From Dendrophyllia cribrosa (Eukaryota > Cnidaria > Anthozoa > Scleractinia > Dendrophylliidae), in contig JAJLRJ010000007.1 of NCBI GenBank assembly GCA_024195265.1, positions 6,592,058-6,656,057 of the forward strand: a stretch of 64,000 bases of DNA, given 5' to 3'. The first letter of the stretch is position 1, and the number at the start of each line of letters is the position of its first letter. The translations under genes and the position numbers were made by a program. This document shows, one piece after another, positions 11,649 through 22,187 of this stretch. The notes beneath the pieces were generated by a model. That model did no database searches, had not been told where the DNA came from, and saw nothing but the letters and a program-made list of their open reading frames with translations.

Positions 11649-14600
11649 ATGGATAAATCTTCGAATTCCCCTACAGTTCGCTTGTTGAACGTTAAAGGCT
11701 ACGAAGGAAGAGCTAACGATGCTGTGTTTTGTGGTTCTGAGGGTCAACAACATGTTGTCTTTTTCCCCGGTGATGTACAGGTAAGACCAACAAAATTTCT
11801 CTTTAACACTGTTTTGAAAACACTGAGAAAAAGAACGCAAGAAGAGCTTGTGAAGTACTGTTTATAAAATGAGTACTATGTGTGAATTGTCTTCAGTTAA
11901 CGTTTGCCGACAACATGTTGCGTTAGTACGCTAAATTGTTTGAGTAAGTACTTCATGCTTATGTGAACATACGAGTGTGTTTTGTCGTGTTTATAAATGT
12001 TTGTCTAGCATATCATCTCCGTTTCAATTTCCGTTCATTTTAAATTGTCGCCGCACAAAACCTGATTTTAAATCTATATTGAAATCGTTGGAAGTTGCGA
12101 CTCCAAAACTAAAGACAATTTAGCTCCATCAAGTACAAGAACGTTAATTAATGTACTTGCTAAACGTTTTGTTTGTGAAGGTATTGAAGTTGAAAGCTTT
12201 GAAGTGAAAGCGGTCCGCCGGCTAATTGATCAGTTTGCGACAGAGAGCATAACTTAACAAATGTGCAAATTATTTGATTGAAAACAAACCAAAGCTTGTT
12301 GAAAACGAACGAATTTCATTGCAGCTAATAAAACTGAACACAATTTTTCTTTTCTCTACTGATTTAAGAAATGGCGTCTTTCGTTTTAACATACTGTATA
12401 AAAAAAACCTCTGGGGAGCTAGAAGTTAATTTTACAGTTTGCAAGTTTCCTGGTCTTGCAAACGAACCTAAGTTTCATATCTTGTATACCCATATACAAA
12501 TTTGCTGTTTAATCGCATGCAGTATTTAAAAAATATTTCTTATTTTGGTGAATTGTCTTCATTTTTGTAACTTAAACAGACGTCGACAATCATGAATATT
12601 AAGTGAAAGCAATTAATTGAATAGTCTGTGCTGCAATAAGATATGTGGCGGAAAATACCTGTCGTTAATTTTGTTGAATCGTTTTATCGAGTTTTAGTAT
12701 TTTAACGCAGAAGGCACTGGTAGTGGTAGAAAAAGAGAAAGAAAAATCCCAGAGAGTTTTGTATTTTATTTCTGTATCATTTGAAGAGAACATGACAATT
12801 TGTGAGTTGAATGACCTTTTATCCAGCTTTCACTTATCAATGAAAATGTTATCCGACAAACGGGCTATTTTATGAAAGCTGTCAGAGCTAACGAAGCACA
12901 AATGCTAGCAAGCTTTTTATCATAACAATACAAGAAAAAAGTTAAGTAAACCGTATTCAGTTTGTCACAAGCTTGAGAAATGAGGAAAGAAGTCTGAGTT
13001 CTCGACTATATCACCAAGGAAAGGACTAGTAAAATGTTTGAGAGTTATATATCGGAAAATGTCTCGTCGATGTCATTACGAAAAAGCTTGTACGAGAAGA
13101 ATTGCACTGCACGAATTGTTACCTATCGGAAGGTTATGGCTTCATATTGATTCAGTGCAAAGTATTTCTGTCTGCAGTTTTGTTGGTGTCGAACTTAAAA
13201 GCAAAATTCATAGGTCGGCCGACGGAGCAAATATAACCTTGAAAACGAAAAGGACAACATTCTTTAACCAGTGCTTAAAAGGAGCGGTGTCACGGGCAAT
13301 TCGGTGTCATTTCAAAAACCAAAAAATGTTTTTGTATCAATAGAAACCGTTTATACCACCCTACTATACCAAAACTGCCCACGAGTGTCTCTAGTCATAG
13401 ACGGGCTGGATTTGAATGGTGAATTGCAACTTGAAAATTGTCAGCCTAACGTTTTTCAATTCTCATTTTGTTTCTAAAATGAGGTAGAACAGACCACGTT
13501 TTTGCCTATTATGGGCTCCTAACGCGTGTTGTATACACCACTTTCATAATGGCGGCCGATTTATTTATTCTTTTATATGTATGTTAATTAGCCTCACTGG
13601 CCTCGTTTAAGAGTAAAAATTCTTTTGAATTTTGCACATGCCAACGAGGCCGGTGAGGCTAATTAACATACATATAAAAGAATAAATAAATCGGCCGCCA
13701 TTATGAAAGTGGTGTATTCAATGTCCATTTGTTCCACGCGTGTTGCATTGAATGTCCTTTTGTTCCACGCGTGTTGTATTCAATGTCCTTATGTTCCACG
13801 ATTGTTGTATTCAATGTCCTTCTGTTCCACGCGTGTTGTATTCAATGTCCTTATGTTCCACGCGTGTTGTATTCAATGTCCTTATGTTCCACGCGTGTTG
13901 TATTTATGTCCTTATGTTCCACATGTGTTGTATTTATGTCCTTATGTTCCACGCGTGTTGTATTTATGTCCTTATGTTCCACGCGTGTTGTATTTATGTC
14001 CTTATGTTCCACATGTGTTGTATTTATGTACTTATGTTCCACGCGTGTTGTATTCAATGTCCTTCTGTTCCACGCGTGTTGTATTCAATGTCCTTCTGTT
14101 CCACGCGTGTTGTATTCAATGTCCTTATGTTCCACGCGTGTTGTATTTATGTCCTTATGTTGCACGCGTGTTGTATTTCATGTCCTTACTCCTTTCACCG
14201 GATATTGGACCTTATTTCTATTGATTTTCAGGATTACGTAGAAAACATGGAAAGACACGCAGACAACAAGAAATGGAAACAGTGGAATTTAGAGTCAACG
14301 GCCAAGATTTTAGAAAAAAGGTTTCCAAACAGCTTTATTTGGGTGGTTCGCCCGTCTAGATATCACCTCAACACATTTGCCTGTTATCAAAACTTTGTGG
14401 ATGCGAACATGTTTGGTGTTCCTGATCATAGAAACAATGATTATGGTGCTTTACATCATCTGAGAGCTCTGCTTGAGTCAGCTGTCAAACATAGTGAGTA
14501 TAATGATAGTTATATATATATGTATGTTGTGTTTCAAGTTTTTCTTTGGTTCAAGTTTTCGAACCAGTTTGATTTTTGTTCAGTTTTACTTTGTCTCAGA

Positions 14601-15742
14601 TTACAGTAACAAATCTTTGACATAGGAAAATACAAGTTAAACTGGTTTGAAAATTTTCAAACAAGGGAAAAATTAGAACCACAACATATATTTTTTTCCT
14701 CCCGCAAATCAGCCCGACTTGTTTCGCCAACTTAGAATTTTTTTGCTTAGCTTTCGAAAACAACAAAATTTATATTTTTATTGTAAACATCATAAACATA
14801 ACATACCTTTTTAGGACTGAACAGTTATCGGGACTTTCGAGAAATAGGCCCTTGCACAGTTTTCTAATCACTACCACAACTATAGCAACCATACCTGGCC
14901 AATTACAACAAAGGCAAGTTTTTGAACCAATCAGAACTGGCGAAAGAAACATGCATGCAGTCAGTGCCAAGCGCGGGAAAACACGCAACAGGTACCAAGC
15001 GCGGGAAATTACGAGCGAAAGAAATCACCATTGGTGAAAAAATAAACCAGCATGTTTGCGCTGATCGGTCAGTGTGTTGCTAGCTAGAGATTAGGAAAGG
15101 CACAATAGGCACTTTACAGCTGGGATCACGTGACCTATTCCGTCAGCAGAGCTAGAAACGTTAGAAACGGTTTTTGCACCAGAACCTCTTCGGCTAAAAA
15201 AAACGCACAGTCCTGGAGACGAGAATGCAGTTACGCCTTGCTTGCTGTAGATGCGTGTCTAACTCAATTCAATCAAATCTTTCATAGTTTTGGACATCCA
15301 AGAAGAAGATGAAGACCCGACAATTGACTTCCCTGTGGTCCTTGTAGGGTTTAGTAAAGGCTGTGTGGTCCTGAATCAAATCATTTACGAGCTGTCTATG
15401 GTGTCCGCGGGCGTCGACTCGCGGCTTAATGACTTTACATCACGCATCACTACTATGTATTGGTTGGACGGTGGTCATAGCGGTGAGTCCAACACGTGGA
15501 TAACAGATGAAAAATTCCTTTATCATCTAGCAAGGCACGTGCCAAGCATTCGCGTGCACGTGACACCGTATCAGATCCAGGACTCCACGCGGCCGTGGAT
15601 TGGCAAAGAGCAGAAAAAATTTGTTGAGAATCTTCGCTCGCTTGGCGCAAAAGATGTTAAGGTCAAAGTTCATTTTCAGGACAGAGACCCCTCGCTGGCT
15701 TTTCACTTTAAACTTCTTGAACATTTTAAGGGCAAGGTTTAA
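11649..15742 (+). CDS. C2orf69: C2orf69-like protein (UPF0565 family), three coding exons
   Basis: Exons are 11649-11780, 14232-14493 and 15288-15742, joined by GT-AG introns in phases 0 and 1, giving 282 aa. The match to vertebrate C2orf69 runs the full length: HVVFFPGDVQ, RFPNSFIWVV, the YGALHHL region, VGFSKGCVVLNQ, MYWLDGGHSG, VTPYQIQDSTRPWIGKEQKK. C2orf69 has a predicted alpha/beta-hydrolase-like fold; GFSKG sits where a lipase-type nucleophile elbow (GxSxG) would. The human protein is linked to mitochondria and to a fatal multisystem disease (combined oxidative phosphorylation deficiency 53). The start at 11649 is the first ATG after an in-frame stop at 11619-11621. No strong N-terminal targeting sequence is visible, so an upstream exon is possible. 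Intron 1 (2.45 kb) holds a fold-back element and a minisatellite. Family assignment is firm; catalytic activity is unproven. Confidence 0.93.
13534..13716. mobile_element. Fold-back MITE inserted in the first unit of the intron-1 minisatellite
   Basis: The arms at 13534-13607 and 13643-13716 are 74 bp each and differ at one base; the loop is 35 bp. The ends are TACACCACTTTC and GAAAGTGGTGTA. The left flank is CGCGTGTTGTA (13523-13533) and the right flank is TTCAATGTCC. Together these rebuild one minisatellite unit, so the element went into the array. Flanking TA bases fit a TA target, but the exact duplication is ambiguous. The near-identical arms suggest a recent insertion. Confidence 0.85.
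13717..14190. repeat. Minisatellite, 30/31-bp unit, in C2orf69-like intron 1
   Basis: About 15 units of TGTTCCACGCGTGTTGTATT followed by CAATGTCCTTA (31 bp) or TATGTCCTTA (30 bp). Sequence variants are ACATGTG for ACGCGTG and TGCACG for TTCCACG. There is no stop codon in any forward frame across the array, so long spurious reading frames of Cys/Tyr/Pro-rich peptide arise. The array ends about 40 bp before the exon 2 acceptor. Confidence 0.95.
14870..15065. mobile_element. Degenerate CCAAT-rich MITE (family B) in C2orf69-like intron 2
   Basis: CCAATTACAACAAAGGCAAG, GAACCAATCAGAACTGGCGA and GCCAAGCGCGGGAAAACACG reproduce the internal order of family B. The terminal AGAGCGGTTTTCA motifs are not clearly kept, so the boundaries are approximate. 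Confidence 0.45.
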
Positions 15743-16244
15743 ATATTTCACCTAAAAATGGAGAAAATAATCATGTTACCCAAGTAAAGCGTCGTTCCGT
15801 ACACTTGGTAAACATGCACAAACGTAAACGGAAGAGCAAACATCAGCGCAAGAATTGAAATTTTCCATTCTACGCTTGTATTTGCTGCACCTTTGATATT
15901 CTCGTCCCCAGAGCTATACGGTATTCTAAATGTTAATTCAACCTCTAATCAAGAGAAACGAAAGTTCAGAGGACGAAAATGCAATTGCTAACATCAAGAA
16001 AGAATGCGCGAACGCGTTCCTTTTCGACAGCGTTTGGTCTCTGATGGTGTAAAACGCGTGGACTCTGGTGACGAATGGACTAGGGACGCCAATTGGTAGC
16101 GGAGTGTAAGGCAACGCCATCGTAGAAAAGCACTTCCAGTGCAGATGCTTGCATTACACCACTCTTTTCGGGAAATGAGCTCGCGTTTGCGCTTCGTTCG
16201 TGTTAAGACCGGAACAAACAAGAACGATAGTTAACAAGAGTCTC

Positions 16245-16380
16245 GCTCTCGTTTGGTCTGAGACTCTTATGCACTCTCGGCGACTCTCGTGCGCTCTCGG
16301 TGGTTCTCGTATGCTCTCGGCGACTCTCATGCGCTCTCGGCGACTCTCGTGCGCTCTCGACGACTCTCGTGCGCTGTTGT
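16245..16380. repeat. Minisatellite, ~20-bp unit GACTCTCGTGCGCTCTCGGC
   Basis: About six imperfect units of GACTCTCGTGCGCTCTCGGC occur, with variants such as GGTTCTCGTATGCTCTCGGC and GACTCTCATGCGCTCTCGGC. It lies about 0.5 kb downstream of the C2orf69-like stop codon. No coding sense. Confidence 0.85.
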
Positions 16381-16679
16381 GATTTTGTGTGCCCTCAAAG
16401 AGTTTAAACTATCGTCAACTCTCCTTCCCGTTTGGCCCGGGCTTTAAGTTTATTTATTCATTATCCCCGCATGTATTTTTTGGCGTTATTTTGTTGCCTT
16501 ATGCTTTGGCATATTATGGCCGACTTTTCCTTTGTTGAGAGAAAGTTGGAGCCTGAATACGTTCGGTGGAATAATTTATTTTTGAAAAATGCTTTTGATA
16601 TATTTTCAAGAAAAAATTGGAAACGAGTTTACAGTGTTTGTATATACACCATACGTTTATTACTTAATAAACAGTCTCA

Positions 16680-16965
16680 CCGATCAATCAATCAATCGCA
16701 CTCTGTGATTGGCTTGGTTTTGCATTGCTACACTTTGTGATTGGCTTAAAAATCCTGCGCCACTTTCTTATCCAATCAGAATTAAAACCTAAATCAACCG
16801 TGACCTACTGGCACACATTTTCCCGCCCTTGGCGCCCGCTTTATGTATTTGCTTCGAGTTCTGATTGGTTAATTGGATTGGCTACGTCTGTTGTGATTGG
16901 CCAGAGTAATAACTTTGCTTTTGGTTTTGACACTCGAGTGAAAATCACTCTAACCCCCTACTAGA
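16680..16965 (-). mobile_element. CCAAT-rich MITE (family B), reverse orientation
   Basis: Read on the minus strand it gives the family order: GGCCAATCACAACAGACG, ACCAATCAGAACTCGAAGCA, GGCGCCAAGGGCGGGAAAAT, then CTGATTGGATAAGAAAGTGG and GCCAATCACAAAGTGTAGCA. The left terminus is lost or diverged. Confidence 0.65.
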
Positions 16966-17321
16966 GTATTTACCCAATAAGGCAAGTAAATCATTGAAAG
17001 ACTTAATTTGACTTGGTGTCAATGAATTTTAATTTCTCTAAACAATGTCAATAATTCTACACAGACTTGTCTAACTTAAGAATATATACAAATGTAACAT
17101 TAAAGCAATTATGTAAAAAGTTAAATAAAACTGAATGAAATACAAGAGAAAAACATCTTTTTAATTTGTAGTAACTGGTGTGTTCTTTTTTTTAAGCTCC
17201 AGTCCTAGCATACTTTTTTTATATTTTATACAAATTGCTTTGAGGAATTCAGCTGAGATGAAGACCCTCTCAGTCTTGTGTGTCGTCTTGACGCCGAAAT
17301 ACTATTAAAGTGTGAAAGCTG

Positions 17322-17535
17322 TTAACCCTTTCACTCCCAGAGTCAATTATGGAGACATGTATTGTTGTTCTAACTTTTGATTCTGTGGACGAAAACCTAT
17401 GGTGTGACCATTCAAATGAAACCTCTTTGGCAGTACTTTTGCATGGTACCATTTGTTTTGTGATATTTTACAAAATGAAATTTGGGATTTTTCTTGAATT
17501 TTGATGTTTGGCACTCTTGGGAGTGAAAGGGTTAA
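17322..17535 (+). mobile_element. TTAA-type MITE, family A, best-preserved copy
   Basis: It starts TTAACCCTTTCACTCCCAGA and ends CTTGGGAGTGAAAGGGTTAA. The 214-bp body contains GGTGTGACCATTCAAATGAA and ACAAAATGAAATTTGGGATT. TTAA plus CCCTTT ends resemble piggyBac-superfamily termini, which insert at TTAA, so a piggyBac-derived MITE is the likely class. The next about 180 bp (to about 17720) repeat the interior in altered form (GTGTGACCGTTCAAATGAAG), as in the satellite at 37375-38475. Confidence 0.8.
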
Positions 17536-18129
17536 GCAGTACTTTCCTAAGAAACTGTTTATTAATATGCTGTAAAAGGTTCCCGGAAAGGTTAAGGTTA
17601 AAGTGTGACCGTTCAAATGAAGGCTGTTAAATAGTACTTCGTGTGGTGCTGTTTGTTATGCTGTAAGATGTTTCTAGCTTTTGATTCTGTGTGTGAAATC
17701 CTAGAATGACTAGTGATAGCTATCAAGCTGCACTTACCTATGGTTTTGCTCGTTTGTTATTTTTCCCATGTAGCAGTTTATCCTAATTACTTTTGCGTTG
17801 TAATTGCCTTCTAATCCAGCAAGCGAGTATATATTTTTACCCCGCTAACTCTTGGAAAAAAAATCTTTAGTCTAACCCAAGTTGACGGCCAGTAATCGAA
17901 TCTTTTCTGACCTTAAACACCAGGTTAAGTCATAATTACGCCAACTTACGTTTTCATTTCGCGCAACCTCGTTCCCAGGGAACGAGGTTGCATTTCGCGC
18001 AATCGAATTTCTAAAACTATTATTGATCTACAAGGTTTTTGTGTTTACAAATCTAAGTGGAGGTAGATGTCGACTACTAAAATGATAATGATTTCAAAAT
18101 ATAAGATCTTTCGGGTTGTTTATGTGTGG

Positions 18130-19385
18130 CAGTGTGTTTGGTGTGTTGCAATAAAACAAGACACCAACATGTGTTGCACCAACACAGGACATCAACATGT
18201 GTTGTACCAAAAAGAACACAAACATTTGTTGTACTAGCCTGTTCCAGGCGTTCAGATAGTGGGGAAATCGCAAATAGTTGGGGAAGGCGCGAAGAAAAGC
18301 GAGCGAAAAAAATGCGGGGAGACGAGGGAACGTTCCCTCGACCCCTCTCCCTAGTCTCCCCGCATTTTTTTCGCTCGCCTTTCTTCGCGCCTTCCCCAAC
18401 TATTCGCTATCTCAACGCCTGGAACAGGCTATTGTTGTACTAAAACAGGACGCCAACATGTGTTGCACTAAAACAGGACACCAACATGCGTTGCACTAAA
18501 ACAGGACACCAACATGTGTTGCACTAAAACAGGACACCAACATGCGTTGCACTAAAACAGGACAACAAAATGTGTTGCACTAAATCAGGACACCAACATG
18601 TGTTGTACTAAAACACGACACCAACATGTGTTGTACTAAAACAGGACACCAACATGTGTTGTACTAAAACAGGACACCAATGTGTTGTACTAAAACAGGA
18701 CATCAACATGTGTGTACTAAAACACCGTAGTAAAACAGGACACCAATGTGTTGTACTAAAACAGGACATCAACATGTGTGGTACTAAAACAGGACACCGA
18801 TATGTATTGTACTTAAATAAAACACCAACATGTGTTGTACTTAAACAGGACACCAACATGTGTTGCACTAAAACAGGACACCAACATGCGTTGCACTAAA
18901 ACAGGACACCAACATGTGTTGCACTAAAACAGGACACCAACATGCGTTGCACTAAAACAGGACAACAAAATGTGTTGCACTAAAACAGGACAACAAAATG
19001 TGTTGCACTAAAACAGGACACCAACATGTGTTGTACTAAAACAGGACACCAACATGTGTTGTACTAAAACAGGACACCAATGTGTTGTATTAAAACAGGA
19101 CATCAACATGTGTGGTACTAAAACAGGACACCGATATGTATTGTACTTAAATAGGACACCAACATGTGTTGTACTTAAACAGGGCACCAACATGTGTTGT
19201 ACTAAAACAGGACACCAAAATGTGTTGTACTAAAACAGGACACCAGTGTGTTGTACTAAAACAGGACACCAACATGTGTGGTACTAAAGCAGGACACCAA
19301 TGTGTTGTACTAAAACAGGACACCAACATGTGTGGTACTAAAGCAGGACACCAATATGTGTTGTACTGAAACATGACACCAACAT
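18130..19385. repeat. Minisatellite, 28-bp unit AAAACAGGACACCAACATGT + GTTGTACT
   Basis: About 38 units with variants (GTTGCACT, AACATGCG, a 25-bp form lacking CAA). Blocks of several units recur in the same order (about 18480-18850 against 18880-19200), so there is higher-order structure from block duplication. A 197-bp transposon interrupts it at 18235-18431. Forward and reverse frames are open through much of the array but give no recognisable protein. Confidence 0.95.
18235..18431. mobile_element. Fold-back MITE with 9-bp target duplication (Mutator-like)
   Basis: The ends are TAGCCTGTTCCAGGCGTT and AACGCCTGGAACAGGCTA, with inverted arms of about 85-90 bp (GTTGGGGAAGGCGCGAAGAA against its complement). 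TTGTTGTAC flanks both sides directly (18226-18234 and 18432-18440). Nine-base duplications and long inverted ends are typical of Mutator-like elements. It lies in the 28-bp minisatellite. Confidence 0.85.
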
Positions 19386-20381
19386 GCAGTGCGGACCTAT
19401 ACTTCTGTATTTTAAAAACATCAATTCCAGTGATTACGCTATCAAATTTGTCATTATTTGTGCACATTTCACTGTCTACCCGTTCTCTATCTAATTTCTA
19501 CATTTTACATTGTTCTAGCAAGCAAGCAAGCAAGCCAATATTGTTTTTTTTTTGTATAAAGTCCTGAAAATACGGCTTAAGAAGTTTGTATCTCGTTACA
19601 TAACTAAATTAAATAAGTAAGTAAATTTGCCTTTTCGTCCTTATGCAACACAACTACTGTTATATAATAAGAGTCTAATAAGCTTTGTTACGATTTTTGC
19701 CTAAATGGCCTTTCGAGGTTTTCGTTTAAATGTAATTGCTGATTAAAGTTTGATCGTGTTAAAAGCCATGAAATGTTTTTATCAAACACTACAACAGGTG
19801 GAAAACAAATTTCCGGAGAGCATATGAGAATGTTTGTTAAACTATTTTCCACTCGTTACACTAATGGTTCCCTCCTGTTTTTTCAAACACGCCAGGCTGG
19901 TAAGCAAATTGCCGCAACGCTTAACTAGTTTTTTTGTTTTGATTATTGAGTTTTGTTCATTAATATAAAACAGAGGATGCATCAATTCACCGATAAATGT
20001 TGTCACCGTTTTTTCAACATTTTTAACGGAACCAATTAAGTAAATGTAATGAAAAATTGCCATTCACACAACGAATGTATATTTTTTGTTTTATATACCT
20101 TAATTGCTCGTTATATATTTATACGATCAATATTTTGCAAAAAGGTCCGCTTATTTTTCGCATCTGCTTGTCTAGCCAATTTTTATGAATAACACATGGT
20201 ATGTCGGCGAAAACCTCACCAAGACGGCAATTTTGTTTAAGTTTCTGTCAAACGTGACTAAATTCACGCGCTCTAAAAAAATACAGTTTGTCTTATCGTA
20301 ATTAGCTTCTAACATCCCTAATACTTCACACCAAAATTTATCATTTTGCACACTAAAAGTTTGTTTTTACTCCCAAGCAGA

Positions 20382-22187
20382 TCAAGTGAAAGCCCAAAAG
20401 TAAAGAATGAACATTATAAGCAATGATTCCAAGCAGTTTAACTTGTTTATATATCCAGAACTTTTTGTCACTTTACTCTCCGGCTGCTGTCCGCAATTCA
20501 TCACAGATTTGCACAATTCTGGCATGTAATTATTCCAAAAGGCAACTTTAACAGGCTCAAAATTTATCGCCATTTGTGGGTTTACTTTTATGCGAAGATA
20601 CGCCTGATCGTCTGGTTTAAAGTTCTTCCATTCCACACCGTTTACCTTTTCCGGCGTTGTGTCTCCATATTTGACAAAGTTTGTGTAGACGGTCACCATA
20701 AAATCGCTGATGTTCCTGTCTTCTTCAGTATAAGGGTGTGGTGAACTGAGATTTAACAATGGAACGCCAAATACATACGCCGTGATGTCTCCGTGGGCCA
20801 CACCTTCCCAGTCCTGTTTAGGGCTATGTAGAGAGCGATGTTGAAACTCGTACAACCAGGTTTGTGCAAACTGACTCTGATAAACGAGGCTCGCGTGGGT
20901 TGGCGCAACAACATAGTAATCGGTGAAAATATCGATGAGACTTTGTCGAATTTTGGAGGAGTTGCTGTTATTTCCCGGCCAGTATGTATACTGAAACATC
21001 ACTGCGTCCACTATCAGTGGTTTTCGGTCGGCGGAGTGCACTATATTGTCGATGATATCTCTTTTTATTTTGCTTCTGAAGACGTTTTCATCGTACTCTT
21101 GTAATGAGCTGTTAAGCAGAAAAGATCCTTCGTCGCTCACGAAACCAGCAATGGTAGGCACCTTCTGAAATTTGCCCGCTTTTCGTAGATTTTTCGGAGA
21201 ATCAAGCAAAAAGCGTTTATCAACAACGGGTAAAAAGTACCCGTTGATTGCAGACTGTAAAATTTCTTGCGCCTTTTTCGACCGCAGGCAGTTTAACATG
21301 TGATCAGTGTTCTTGGCATCACCGCATTTAAATTTCTCAGCAAGCTTCCTCGAGGACGAAAAAACGAGTGAGTTGTCAACGAAGGCAAATGGCGACAGGT
21401 CAGTTCCACTCTCCGTGATAATTTGGTGAAAAAGTCCTTCAGAAAGTGGAGAAAGTAGATGAAGGTTAACGCTCGCTCCTCCCGAGCTCTCCCCGAAGAG
21501 TGTGACCTGCCCGGGATCGCCTCCGAAACTGTCAATATTCTCTTTGACCCATCTCAACGCCTCAACTTGATCTAACATTCCGTAATTTCCTGGCGCCGTT
21601 GAATCACCTGTTGAGAAAAACCCGAAAGTTCCAAGGCGATATTGGATACTGACCAAAATTACTCCACGCGAAGGTAAATATTCGCCAGGAGACACGACTT
21701 GAACCGGAGTTCCGGCGAAAAATCCTCCTCCATGGATATACGCCAGGACGGGGTAGGGCTGTGCGGATTTGGATGCGTTGATCGGAGTGTAGATGTTTAG
21801 GTACAAGCAATCTTCACTCATGTTGTCCATCTCCGAGAATCCATCCCAGGCCTGCCTGATGGAGATGTTGTAGTGGTGTATCATCTGCATGCAGATGGAT
21901 CTAAATGATGTTGCTTCATATACCTCATTCTTCCATCCTTTGTGAGGCTGCGGTGGTGCAAAGCGCAGATTGCCAATTGGAGCCATTGCGTAGGGAATTC
22001 CCAGAAATTTATGGATCGCTTTAACGGGTCCGTGGGCGTTTGGAATTACTTGAGCTACACCTTGAATGGAGCCAAGTTTTGTATTGATCAGAGCGTGAGT
22101 ATCGTGGGCTTGAACTGCGGTAATTAGAAGCGTAATGGACGCAAACAGTAAAAGTTTGCACGGAAATTCATCATTCTTCGACGCCAT
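20382..22187 (-). CDS. Type-B carboxylesterase / cholinesterase-like, secreted, probably GPI-anchored
   Basis: A single exon encodes 601 aa. The start is the ATG at 22187 (context AAACATGG); reading on upstream gives only a GTG. A signal peptide covers about residues 1-27 (hydrophobic, ending AVQA). Family hallmarks follow: oxyanion HGGG (152-155), EDCLYLN, nucleophile elbow GESSGG with Ser234, Glu353 in SDEGS, His465 in VAHGD. The triad is complete, so an active serine ester hydrolase is likely. Cys99-Cys127 and Cys288-Cys300 match the first two disulfides of cholinesterases. Ten residues before Cys127, where acetylcholinesterase has its choline-binding Trp, there is Phe117 (ungapped comparison), so choline esters may not be the substrate. 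The C-terminal 16 residues are hydrophobic, as in GPI-anchor signals. A paralogue lies 16.6 kb away in the same orientation. Confidence 0.93.
   Translation of the reverse strand: MASKNDEFPCKLLLFASITLLITAVQAHDTHALINTKLGSIQGVAQVIPNAHGPVKAIHKFLGIPYAMAPIGNLRFAPPQPHKGWKNEVYEATSFRSICMQMIHHYNISIRQAWDGFSEMDNMSEDCLYLNIYTPINASKSAQPYPVLAYIHGGGFFAGTPVQVVSPGEYLPSRGVILVSIQYRLGTFGFFSTGDSTAPGNYGMLDQVEALRWVKENIDSFGGDPGQVTLFGESSGGASVNLHLLSPLSEGLFHQIITESGTDLSPFAFVDNSLVFSSSRKLAEKFKCGDAKNTDHMLNCLRSKKAQEILQSAINGYFLPVVDKRFLLDSPKNLRKAGKFQKVPTIAGFVSDEGSFLLNSSLQEYDENVFRSKIKRDIIDNIVHSADRKPLIVDAVMFQYTYWPGNNSNSSKIRQSLIDIFTDYYVVAPTHASLVYQSQFAQTWLYEFQHRSLHSPKQDWEGVAHGDITAYVFGVPLLNLSSPHPYTEEDRNISDFMVTVYTNFVKYGDTTPEKVNGVEWKNFKPDDQAYLRIKVNPQMAINFEPVKVAFWNNYMPELCKSVMNCGQQPESKVTKSSGYINKLNCLESLLIMFILYFWAFT

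Noticed and set aside
13717..14224. Long overlapping plus-strand reading frames (170-285 codons) rich in Cys, Tyr and Pro
   Set aside because: They are translations of a 30/31-bp minisatellite that lacks stops in all three frames; only the exon 2 part (from 14232) is real protein.
18480..19385. Minus- and plus-strand frames of 60-106 codons
   Set aside because: Products of the 28-bp minisatellite; no conserved protein and no splice context.
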